This document shows, piece after piece, positions 27,318 through 39,900 of a stretch of DNA of 64,000 nt (the first letter of the stretch is position 1; each line of letters starts with the position of its first letter). Source of the stretch: Balanoglossus misakiensis (lineage: Eukaryota > Hemichordata); contig CM082584.2 of assembly GCA_040954595.2 (NCBI GenBank), positions 13,330,001 to 13,394,000 of the forward strand. The letters are read 5' to 3'. The translations under genes and the position numbers were made by a program. The notes beneath the pieces are model-generated. The model searched no databases. It had not been told where the DNA came from and was given only the letters and a program-made list of their open reading frames with translations.

Positions 27318-27988
27318 CACTGAAATGGTCAAGAACATATGTATGTATAATATATGGTACATGATCAAATATCGTGTGCATGTATACATGTATTTCATTT
27401 TAAACTACAAACTTTTCGTTCATTTTCGTCAACTTGTAATAACTGCGTGCACTATGAAAACATCTATAAGAAGTTTGGGAACATAACAGGCCAAGATAAG
27501 GACGGGTTATACATTAATTTGCTTTAAAAGTATGACACCATTTTCACCGAGAAGATGACGGATTTGGACGACAAAGTGAAACTAGAAAGATACATGGATT
27601 TCACTTTCTGTCGTACCAGAAAATTTGTGAAATTCAGTCGACATTGCTTATCTCTCTGAAAGAAAAGTAAGAAGCTGTGAATAAGTCAAATAACAGAAAG
27701 AGTCAACTGCATCCACATAAGAACAAAATACCAACACAAGTACGTACCCTGACCTCAAATGACCCAATGCAGGGAAACTCAAAGTTATATATATCGCCCT
27801 CGTGTGGCAGAAATAGTTCTAGTTAAATATCTTGGCCAGTCTGAGGTCAACGACACTTAACACAACATAGTCATTCCCGTATGGCTGAAAAAACGGTTCT
27901 TACCAGAATATCACTGGTTCAGACATCCAAAAATCGTTTACATGCTGTACTCTTTGCATCTTGTCGATAAGAATAAGTCTTCTGAAGC
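27318..27988 (+). promoter_or_regulatory. Upstream region / 5' UTR of the EH-domain gene
   Basis: AT-rich DNA with a CpG-containing part around 27500-27720 and a small open frame (ATG at 27555, 36 codons) that could be an upstream ORF. The transcription start cannot be placed. The start-codon context of the gene at 27989 is GAAGCATGG. Confidence 0.35.
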
Positions 27989-30900
27989 ATGGCTGAAGCA
28001 AGAGAAGGTAGGATAATTCTCTAGCTCATGTACACGTGCATCTAAAAATCGGATATCAAACCAAACTTGGTTTGTTCACTGTATATACTATGTGAAAACT
28101 AAAATTTTGACTCATGGTTTGTTTCTTTCGTTTCTCAGATGACTGGGTAATAACTGATGAGCAAAGAACTCGCTATGACGCTCTTTTTTATAGTCAAAAT
28201 CCTGTGATTGGTCTACTTACAGGTAGAGTAAATTTGGTTGTTCACAGCTTTTAATTATTCCACTTTCATTCGAAGTGATGTGGTGTGACCCCCATTGATT
28301 TTAGGAGATCAATAAGTTTTGTTGTTTTTGACTTAATCCACAGGTGAGAAGGCAAGAGACTTGTTCCTAAAGTCGAAGTTACCATTGCAGACATTGAGTC
28401 AAATATGGTACGTTTCACTGATGATGATTTCACATCCTAAAAAAATCAGTTTCACTTTTTTGTATTCAAGTTTTAATTAGTCTGGAATCCAGACATGGTT
28501 TGTTTTTAAGAGCAAGACTGAGTCTGGATTGTAGACTAGTTTTAGTTGAGCGCCAAATCTGTAGAGTCTGGGTCACTATATCTTCATATGGAAAGGGGGG
28601 GGGGGAGAGCATTCGTTATTAAGCGGGGTTGCGGAAGGGTGGGGCACATTTCCCAACCTGGCAAATTTCGTGCCACTGTAAGAGTTACATATATTGTGTA
28701 AAGACAAACAATATTTTACAGTCTGCAAGGAGTGGGTGGTTGGGTCCACTGAATATACCTGTGTGTATAATCACCTTTTACCCCAACTACTCAAAGCATT
28801 TGCCCCAAGTGACCTCTGGGTCAGGAGCTGCCATTATTCACATGGGTGTACAATGATAACAAAAAAGAGATTATCAGCTCAGCAGGAAATTACTGTTTAA
28901 AAAAACTAGTGAAGCGTTACTCTAGATATTGTATTGGTATTTTCTCTTAATCACATTTGGAAATTGCGGAATATTTTCAGAGAATGAGTAGTTAATGAGA
29001 TGGAGTAATATTGGATGTGAGTGGAATAATAAAATTATTTGCAAGGAAAGATAACATGAAATTGTGAATTGAATCAGAAGAGTAACATATGGCTGCAATT
29101 TCAATACATTAAGCAAATAATTAGAAAATGTTGAAATATGTTATGTAGTACTACCCGATTTGAATGGCCGATTTATTAAACGTATGGTATCTACTTTTCT
29201 CCATTTTTTTCTCTCTTTATGATCGTGAAAGGTGTTTTCAGCTGAATGCAAAATTTCAATGTCTGTAACATTAGTTAAGTAACTAAAAATTCTCACTATT
29301 GGCCCTGGACAAATTGTGTGAATTTTTGGCAACTCACAGTCCTTCCATCATGGTAATGGAAGAATAGAATGACATGCTATGTGTCATTTGAAAGTTTCTT
29401 ATCTACAGGATAATGGTCTTGTTCAGTACTACAAAGGAAAACTACAAAAGAAAATCTTGCCCCTTTCTCTGGATCCTTGATAGACATCAGATTCAATAGT
29501 TATACAATTGTGCAGGCAAGACCTGGCACACAATGCCCACAGGTCACATGTCTGTGCAATAGATGATATGACTATTTCCCTAGGGAACTATAGGCCTTCT
29601 ATAGTCAGTGTACGGCTTGCAAAACTGTGAATCTCACGTTCACATGGTTGAAACATGGAGTTGTTGTTTTATCTGACTTAACTGTCGTCTGTTGAAGGTC
29701 CTGTGTTTGATTCTGTTTTACACAATAGATGTCATGAAAATTTGATCAGGAGATTGCAACCAGATGACTGACATCCTGTTAACATAGATTAATATTTGAT
29801 AATGTAAAATAGCGATAACTGCAGAAATTTGAAGTACAAAATGAGAGAATATGAATAATTTATAAAACCTGCTGCCACAGTAAGATCTGGGTGAATGCAA
29901 AACTCTGATTATTTATTGTGTGTGTAAATAAAGAATTAATTAACGTCAAATGAATGAAAAGCTGCATTCCTTTGTATGTCAAAGTGAATCACATATGTCC
30001 ACTGATCAGAGGACATGATATACAAGGTGACACATCTGTTGCACTTGTTATTGTGAGAACGTACTGATATTTTTGCCAGCCATACTCTTTTAAGTAGCTA
30101 TTACCATGGCAACCAATAAAGATCAATAGCAGAACTAAGAGGGGTAGTCTGCTGATATAGATAATGCAAAAATTATATTTATCTGTTTTCATATAATTTC
30201 AAACCTTATGGCTGGAAATAGAGTTATTTAAGTGCAGGCAATAATTGTATTATTGTATTTATGCATAAGAATTCAGAGTTAACCTTTATTTCACCACTAA
30301 CTGTAATCTGCAGAATGTACAAACTATACTTTGATCTCAAATTAACCGTAATCAGTAATACAATAGATAAAATGCTAGAAACAGCACATTTTCATTAATA
30401 ATTAAACAACAGCAACATTTCTGGTTGGAACATTATCTCAATATTAGTTGCAGATATATTTTGTATAATAGTGTTGTTTCCCCCAGATATTAATGCATTG
30501 TCCCCCATAAAGAATTAACACATCATGATCTAACAGAATTTGTTGCAAATATGGTACATGTGATTATTGAGCTCTTAGTGGGTAAAACTAAGAATGTTCC
30601 CATTGTTACCACCAAATTGTTTTGAATGATTTTATGTAGACAGAGTAATTCTTAGTGTCTTTGATCACTTTCCAGGAAATTATGTGACATCAACCATGAC
30701 AATATGCTGGATGCAAATGAGTTTGCCATAGCCATGCATCTTATGAACTACAAACTGAGAGGAAAGAAGATTCCGCAATCACTGCCGGAATGCTTGATTC
30801 CGGAAACCCAACCTGCAAGCGATGTTCCAGTCATGACAGGGAAGGAGAGAGAAGCCTATCTTCATGTCTTCAAGAAACATGACAAACTAGAGAGTGGATA

Positions 30901-33900
30901 TCTGAAAGGTAAAAAAAAATGACGGTCATCTTTATTATTATCGACATCACTGAACATGATTTCAAATGCTGATAAAGATAGTGATTATTCATTTTTTTCT
31001 GTTTATTCTGTCAAAACTCAGCTGACTATGCTAGGAATATGTTCCTGAGTTCCAAGCTGCCTGTAGGTGCCCTTGCGCAAGTTTGGAATCTGTCAGATAT
31101 CGACAGAGATGGTCAGCTTGATTCTGACGAGTTTGCCATCGCTTTACATTTACTCAGGTTTCTCAGGAGAGGTAAGAAACTAATATGACTTTGGAGCCAA
31201 ATAAGACTATGATTGGATATTTAAATATTTTTATATTTCAAATAGAAATCATTTAAGCTGGTCCAACTAAAAACCTGTATTACAAGATTGTTCAAGCTGT
31301 TAAAATCTGAAATCCCATTTACATTGTAAGTTTTTGGAATAATTTCAGTATTTTGTTGACTTTTAACTTTGTATACATTCCTTCATATCAGGCAATCAAA
31401 TACAGGGGTCCATAAATGTACTTGAAATGCTTCCAGACAAGTTGCCTTCAAGTAGTGTTGAAGCGAAGAGAAGAAAGTAAGTTGGGAGTTTTTACTACCA
31501 AAACTCACTTGGCAGAAATTCCAGATTTTCGTTAACCTAGATGAAGCTGTCCTTGAAGGACGCAGAGACATTTCAAAATAAAGAAGCATGTCCATTGAAG
31601 TTGTGCTGTTGTCTTTTCAGAATTGCTGAAGTTGAGATCCAGAAACAGAAATTGTGTGCAGTTAAAGAGAGGAAACAACTTGAGATGGTCAAAGACGGTA
31701 AACGAGTGGAACTTGAAAGAGAGAAAATCAGGGTGAAGAAAATGAGGGTGAGAATAAAATTTGGAGAGATCATCTTTCTTTGATTTTTGAAGTAAAGTTT
31801 TACATATCAGAGTCCATGACTTTAAGACCAAAGATTCATATAAGTATACACAAATCTACTCGTCTGTGTGCTACCAAGGGTTTATACAGAAGGACTTGGG
31901 GTCACTTGTGCCAAAGGGTCATGTATATTCTCTGACAACTAATCTTGGTTATTGCAGATAGCAGTGCAGAGAGAGCAGTGGTCCACAGACAAAAAAGTTC
32001 TACAGCTAAGTGAGATAGAACAGGAAGAGAAAACCCTTACTACAGACTCTGTGAATTTAGAAAAGCTTGAAAAGTCTTTGTCAGGGTATGTACTTAATTA
32101 TGAATACTTATGCTAAGCGTTCAGGCTTAACCCTTTTATCACCATCATGGAAATTAAATCCCTGTATTCAATATCAGTTCATTAGTCAATAAAAGATGAA
32201 TTGAGAATTAAGTAGCTATAATCTGTTAGGAATGACTAATGTGGACAGCTTCAAATTATACTGGGAGGAAAGATTGGAATATTAGATGTTATGTAGTTGT
32301 GTTTAATTAGAACTTTGCGTGTTACAAATTTTGATAGGTGTTTTGTTGAGACTGTAAAACTTAGTAAAATTGGACTTTTTGTTTCAAAAGTTTTGAATAC
32401 AATATATGTGCTTGTACCACAGTTTAGCCACCGAGCATGAGAAATTGGTAGAAGAAGAAATCCGGCTGAATCTGGAAGAAGAACGTCTACAGACGGAAAA
32501 GAGATTACTGGAAAAGGAAGCAGATGAAATCAAACAGGTGAATTATGTTTCAACATGCACCAATTGCAAATTGATTTGTTTGAAAAACAAAAGGGCATTT
32601 GTGGTCTCTTGCAGTTTGTTGATGGCGCTTTTCAACCACCTGTAGGAATATCAAGTGAACTGTTTTCAATTCTTCACATTGTTTGCCAAGAGTATTACAT
32701 TTCAATTTGAAAACTTAGACTTGTAAACACCTTTATATATTTGTGTTTTTGTTGTTTAGGAAGCTGAAAGGAATAAACTTCACAAGGAAATCGACCCGTT
32801 CCATTCTTTACATGAAAAGAGGAAAGGTATTCACAATCTTTGTTTATGTCACAACAAGTGACTACCCTTTATTTGTTCTGTGTATGTAGGCCACCATTTA
32901 TCATTAACAGTTCTGCATAATTTACTTCAGTTTTATACGGAGAAGGATAGTTTTGCAACCTACTTGTTTCCATGCAGTATCATGTGACAGTCATGTGACA
33001 TGAAGATTCATAACAAGTGACCCTATTAGCCACTGAGCCCCAGTGGAGCATAAACGAGAGCTGCGTTAGTGATTGTTTGATCATTTGAAAAGAAAAGTTT
33101 CACAAGGTTGCAAAACATACCAGAAAGAAAGCGTTTCTGTTTTAACTCTATTTTAGTCAATAAATTTTATTTCACTTATCATTACTAACACTAAGCTCCT
33201 TCATACTCTCCATCACTTTTTCTCAAGACTCACTGAAGGATCCATGGAGTATAAAGAACAACATTGCTTGGCATGATGGTATTTCTTGCAATTTCTGCCA
33301 ATGTTCACACACTGTCTGTCAACCAACTCCAAGCTTTCTCTGTAAAATAAATTCTTGCGTTTGGGACAGTGGGAGTATTTTTGTCACCTACACAATTGCA
33401 TGTCTCTGTGTTTGTTGACAGCACTGCATCTTGCACTGCATCATGGGAGAGTGTCACTCAGATGGTTCACCTTTGACATTGACTTCATCACAGATATTCT
33501 CTGCACTGCCTAGCAACCCCAACCTACCATAGCAACCCCTTCATCCAGTCACCTAGTTCAACACTGAACAGCATGTCTATTTGTTGGTTACTATGACAAT
33601 AAAAGGAGAATCTAGATGAACATAGATATTTTATTTCCCGATTGAGACGTTCATAGCATAGGCCTCTGAAAAGATCTGCATGTATGGCTAAGTGTACATG
33701 TAGTCATATATTTCATAGTGTGGTTTGGTCATAATGGCTCCAATACTTTCATCTGTGAGACATCCTGTCTTGACAAACTCTATGGTTTCCTCTCTGTAAA
33801 TAATAAATATGTTAGTTACCTTTTCAATAATTAATGGAAGTTTTACGTTGTACAAGATTCTTTGCACCTAGATTTAGAATAACATCTGGAGAATGGAAGT

Positions 33901-36900
33901 TAGATTTTAGTGTGTGATGGTGCAGTTGTGTTTGTCAGTGTGTCTGTTTATCTGTCTGTTGAATTCATGCAGTCATATCTTTAACACACTTGTAACACTG
34001 ATGACAATGTTGCATATTTCCTTCCTCCCATTCAAATGCTGCAGACTCAGTGGACATAGATGATATATGGGCAATGGATGATGAATCTGGTACTGAGAGT
34101 TTATCAATAGTCTCAATAGGGTATGGTATAGGTGATGCTGTCACCTGGCAACAAAAAAACTTAATTCCTGCGAATATTTACTCCAATCGGTTTTTGGTAA
34201 TGATTACCTCTTCTGCACAAAATGTTTTTTAATGTACATGTATTATAAATAAACCGAGGTCAGTGATGGTGATGTCATTAAAACACATCTGTGGCAAATT
34301 AAAAACGTCACTGTACGTGTTGTATGATTCTGGTGATGACGTATTGGCTAAAAAGTATTATTTCATTGTTTTACCATTTTGGATATTATTGCCATCTATT
34401 TCTGGTGTGATTTGTTGTCAGATAGACAGCTGGAATATTGTTAATGTTTGTTGCGTACAGAGAGGTTTTAATTCAAGATTAATGTTCAAACCAATTACCC
34501 CTTTCCAAGTTAATGACCTGTTTGAATGCGTTCAGATGTATTATGTAGGCTTCGTTTCAAAACTGCACATACAAGTATCTATTTAGCTGAGGAAGCCGTA
34601 ATGAGTTCATCCTGTTGCCGTGGGTGACAGCATCAAAACTGTTGCATGCAAATATAAGGCCTTGAATGGGTAGTTGTAGTCGTATCCTCGTAGAATACAA
34701 TTTCAATTTTAATGCCACCAGGAGAGGACATTCAACCTTGGTTTTCATGGCAGTGTATTGTCCCCAATGCTATGGAAACACGCAATATCACTCTTTGAAT
34801 ATCTAACTCCACACAACCCTTGTGTCACCATTGCCATGACAACCAGCCAACAAACAAGTCTGACTGCTGTGACATCAGAACTCCAGCATCATTTCCTCGT
34901 TTTCTTTCCCTCGCTCCCCTGGATTTTCCGGTTGCTTCCATTTCCATCATGTAGAGAAAAGCTGACGCAGTCATTCTGTCTGTACTAGACAATTACCCCA
35001 ATTTGACCGTTCTGTCATCTGCGGATTATCGTTTCAGTGTGATATCTGAGCCAATCAGAGGCTTGCATTCTGGCGTTCATCAGAGGTCATTTCCATTAAT
35101 TATCCCTACCTGACCTCCACTATTTTCTCCCCGATGTAATACCACTGAAAGAACATATTCACAGATGTTGTCACTCTTGTTCCCTGTTTTCTCCAGAGGA
35201 AAGGAAGAAAGGAATTATAATTCCATTGAGCAGTCTGAATCCCGACGTTCCAGAGGCTCCCTTTGATAACGCCCTTTCCAATCACCGGCAGTTGACTGGG
35301 AAAGACCTGTTCAGTGGCCCAGCCGGCATTTCCACAGCTTTCCCAGAAAACATCTTTGAGGATAACTTTGTGGATCCCGTGGAAAGCATTCCAGCAGACA
35401 GTTTCTGTGTTCAGCTTGACACTGAGTTCAAAACAGTCTCGGGTAGGTTGATAAGAAAAAATCAACAAACGACAACAACGCACAATTTTCAGACTAGAAA
35501 GTAAAAATAGAAAAAGATTAGTTTGAACAATCGGAATCAAAATGTTTGTATCTGTGGCCAATTTCAGAGCTGTCAAAGGTAAGTTCTTATTTTTCCCTCA
35601 TAGTTTAAGCAATATTTGATATACTTGTACATTATATGTAAAAGTGTGATTTTCGCTATCCTATCTTCAGGCAATTGTGCTCTTTGAATTATTCAAATTA
35701 CGTTTTCCCTCGTTCAGATGACAGTTCATGTTTTGACAAGATAGCCGCCAGTCGTGAATGATTGATGATGCAGTGTTTGAGGATGAATAAGGTCAAGGTC
35801 ACATGACTAAATACAGAATATTGTTGGATGATCAAGAGTTGGTATAATAATTCAACAGAGCTAGAAAATTTGATATAAAAACGAGATGGGGAATTCAGGA
35901 ATAACAGCATGATAATTTTCATGACTCAATCATTTCAATAGGAACACTGTAGTTATGGCAATATTCAAAATTATTATTTGAATTGTATCATTATGCATTT
36001 GAATGATAATATAATGATGGTATCATCCTGTCATCATTTGGCATTGATGAAGATAGAAATATCCATAGAGGTCACCTTTGCATTGTACATGACCTTGGAA
36101 CAATTAATTCTAGCAGATTGTGGTTTCACAATATTTTGGGAATTTTAGAAAATCTGGCAAATTTAATGTTTGCATTGGATTCGTGGCTCTCCTGTGAAGA
36201 TATATAAATAAGTAGATAAGACCTTTCTGCACTGATGTAGCATTTGTAGAACGTGAATGATTGCAGCTTATGAAACAGCAATCCGATTGAGAATACTGAT
36301 AATTAGCTTCATCTGCATTGGCAGCTCCAGGGTTCAAACACACTTCTGTGGTGATCAGCCCAAACTCTGCTCGTTTCACTTCATACATGTTTCTCATTAT
36401 TCCCAGTTGCACAGTTTATTGAACTCCTCCTTAGATTTACTTTCATTAGTCTGATCGTTTTCGGTCGAAAGTAGCTCCTAAATAAACTAATTCAATTACT
36501 TGCGCTGGCGAGAGTAGACAATGTTGACATTTTTCCCCCGATTCGCAGACAGGAAATTACCTGAGAGCAGGCAAAGTAATTGAATTGGGATCTGTGAAAC
36601 TCTTCTGGATGGATTATGGCAGTTTGGTAGTTTCAATCAGAAATTGTTTTGTATAATCAGTATACATGTACTTAATTTTGTAAAATAAACTAGATTTATG
36701 TATAGATTTATTCACATGAACAGCCACTGATGAACTCAACTGATACGTGCAAATTATTGACATCAAATCACTCATTATGTTACAATCATTCAATTACTCA
36801 TTACCTTAAACCAGATTACATTAATATGCATATATCAGTTTGGTTTATCTCATTTTAGTTATAGTGATCAGTAATTTGATAAATGTATTTCAAAGGCAGG

Positions 36901-39900
36901 AGCATATTAAATTTACAGTGGGACTAAACTTTCTTCACAGTGACTGCAGAGGAAGACAACTTGTGGTCATCAACACCCGATTGGTCCAATCAGAATGATT
37001 TATTTGAAAGTGCACCTGGAACAACATGTAGTTCAGAGTCAACCTATCACCAAGAAGTACCCAACGTAATTGTACAACATGATGACTCAACTATTGAAGA
37101 TGAGTTAAACCAAAATCCACCTGGTATTTCTGATCAATCAACAAATCAGAAAACTGAATATAGTCCAGTTGAAAAAGATGAAGTAAACAATAAAAATGAA
37201 ACCACCTGGGAAGATAAAAGTGTGGTGCTCGTTGAGGTAAGTAATGCCACAGGCGCTTAAGACGATCGCTTCGCGATGGGGGGCTGCAGTTCGCGATAGG
37301 GTGGGGGTGGGGGGCTTCAGTAATATAAATTTTATATTATAGGGGTACTGAAGCCCCCCCACTCCCACCCTATCGCGAACTGCAGCCCCCCATCGTGAAG
37401 CGATCGTCTTAAGCGCCTGTGAGTAATGCATGGTCATTGTTTAATATGAACGTTACGATTGTGTATGTACACACAAGTTACTGCTGTCTAGCAGATTCAT
37501 TGGATAGAGCAAGGATCCTTAGCAACTTTTACAGTTGAACTTTAATGTTATTGTATCCAGTAGAGGTTGTTGTATTTGTTGCAAGGCTGAGGTGGTTGTA
37601 TTTTGTGAGACCCTGCCTGGGAGGATAATTCTGGCATACTTGCGAGGTCATAAGTTGTGAATTATTGTTGCTCTATATACTAGTGCATGGTGGTATGTTC
37701 TCCATTCAACAAATATCGATATCAGGCGAAAAATTTGCTGGTAATCAGAGTCCATAAATAACTTTTTAAACAAAGAATGTAGTAAACACAATGGTTCCTC
37801 AACTTTTACACATAAATAATGGGCAAGTCACAACAGGAGTATTTTTGTCGAAATGAAATATGAAAAATTGACCTGAAGGCTGACTATTGGACTCCTCCTG
37901 TGTTGTGTTGAGTTCAGTTTTGTTTTGCTTGTCAAGGCAGTATTGTAATGGAAATGAGTTTCATTCTTGGACTGATATTGTTCATAAGCCTTGATACGTA
38001 ACGTGTCACCATTGTGCCTGTGGCTAATCTGAGTTGTTAAAAAGGAAACTTGTGTATATGTAAGGACAATGTAGGTAGCTTCTCTGTCAGACCTTGATGT
38101 CGACTGAACCTGTGCGACGTCGCAACAAGTAGCGCTTGTCATCGGGGCTGGAAGGAAATTTGGTTTGGAAGAATTGCATCTTGCTGTGGGTGTCACTGCC
38201 GATTGGTCGTACGGTACTTTTACGTAAACACTCTTCCCTAAGGCACTGAAATTAAAGTACGTGCGGCATCGTTTATAGTCTGTTACACCAAGTTCAACAC
38301 CACTTGCTTTGTGAAGATGGGTTGTCTCTGTAGTTTACTAACAGCTCATGGCATCGTCCGGAGGAAGTCTGTGCATATTGCCAGAGTAAAACAGGCTACA
38401 GAGTTGAAGGTAATGATGGATTTCTGTCGTTTTTGCAAGAAATAATGATCGGATGATTTGTAAATTTTGTCGCTGGTTAAACATTTGGCACTACCACCAG
38501 CATTGTGATGTTTGTTCTTGTATACCTGATCAACACTTATAAAACATTTTACAGTCAACCACCCACTTTTCACCAATTAATCAAAAGAATAATGCTGGTA
38601 AGTTTTCATTCTAAAGACGATCACCAATTTTTACACATACCAGTACAACACACATTGAAAAACAGCATGCATACACGTGCTGTACAAAGAAAAGAAGACA
38701 CTTGCTGTTTTTAGTTCACAGTTGAGTGCCCAATCAGTGACCTCCTTACATGCAGGTTTTTTATGTGACAGCTATCTAAAGCGTTACCTTTATATCAAAT
38801 GTACCATCAAGGTATCTCATTTGCGAATCAGATAGTGTATGATTTGTTCATACTTGTGATGCTGTGTATCACTTTTATCTGTAGAATATAACATTTCTTT
38901 GAGGTATACATGATGTCCGATGAATTTGTTTTTCAAGTGACTTATCCTGCATCAACTAATACAGGGTAACTGAAACATGCTTTTAATTCACAGAGAAAAT
39001 GCTGTTCAAGTAAAGATTAAGCTTTGAAAACAGAGCAGTGAGATTTCTGTCGCAGCACTTTAACTCATTGTCAGAAAAAGGCTCTAATTGGTCGCAAGAA
39101 GACCTTGTAGCTTCGCATAATAAGTTTTACTTCATGAAGTCATTCACCTCTGCTGTGATCTGGTTCACTAGGTTATATTTTGTTTGGCTTTAATTGTCAC
39201 CCAACAGAGTCAGTCTTCTTTTCTATACATTCCTTCACTTAGAAAAGTTCCTGCTTACTGAACCATTACAGCACCTTTTATAGCTAAAATTTGTGTATTA
39301 ATAGATTATTTACATATGTAAATATTCATTACCTTATTTACATGAACTGCGGTCTGTGGGAATGATTTATTTTGTACTTCACATTCAGGGGAATTGGTCT
39401 GTTTTGTATACACACATTAAATGTATGTCTACTTGGGGCAGAATATTGACTTTGTCTTCTGTGAGTAAATTAGCATGACCAGAGGGTGATTGAAACAGCA
39501 GTCAACTTATTAACATAAACTTTAGACAACATTGTTTGGTGATTTTTAACATGTACTCGTTTTAACAGGGTTTATCCATATACACCAAAGTGTCGTTGGT
39601 TAGGTCATAGGTCATACCTGTACTCCAGGCTTCAGTAAGAGGATTATTCTGTTAATCAGTAAAAACAAATATATAATGGCGATATCAATTACATTGCATT
39701 CAGTCAAGATTATCCTTGAGTAACAAGTCTCAATAATGCTTGATTACATTATCCTCTGGTCAACATGATTACCCAATAGCTGTGTTTGTGAGTTGTAATC
39801 ATCATTGATTGCAATTTTAAACTTCAGAATATCAACCGTAATCATCTCTTTTACACATTAAACTTTCTTTAATACTATGAATCTCTTAGTATATAAGGAG

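Noticed and set aside
35106-35576. 156-aa open frame on the minus strand
   Set aside because: Antisense shadow of exon 11 of the EH-domain gene and its flanks; no start context, splice or family support.
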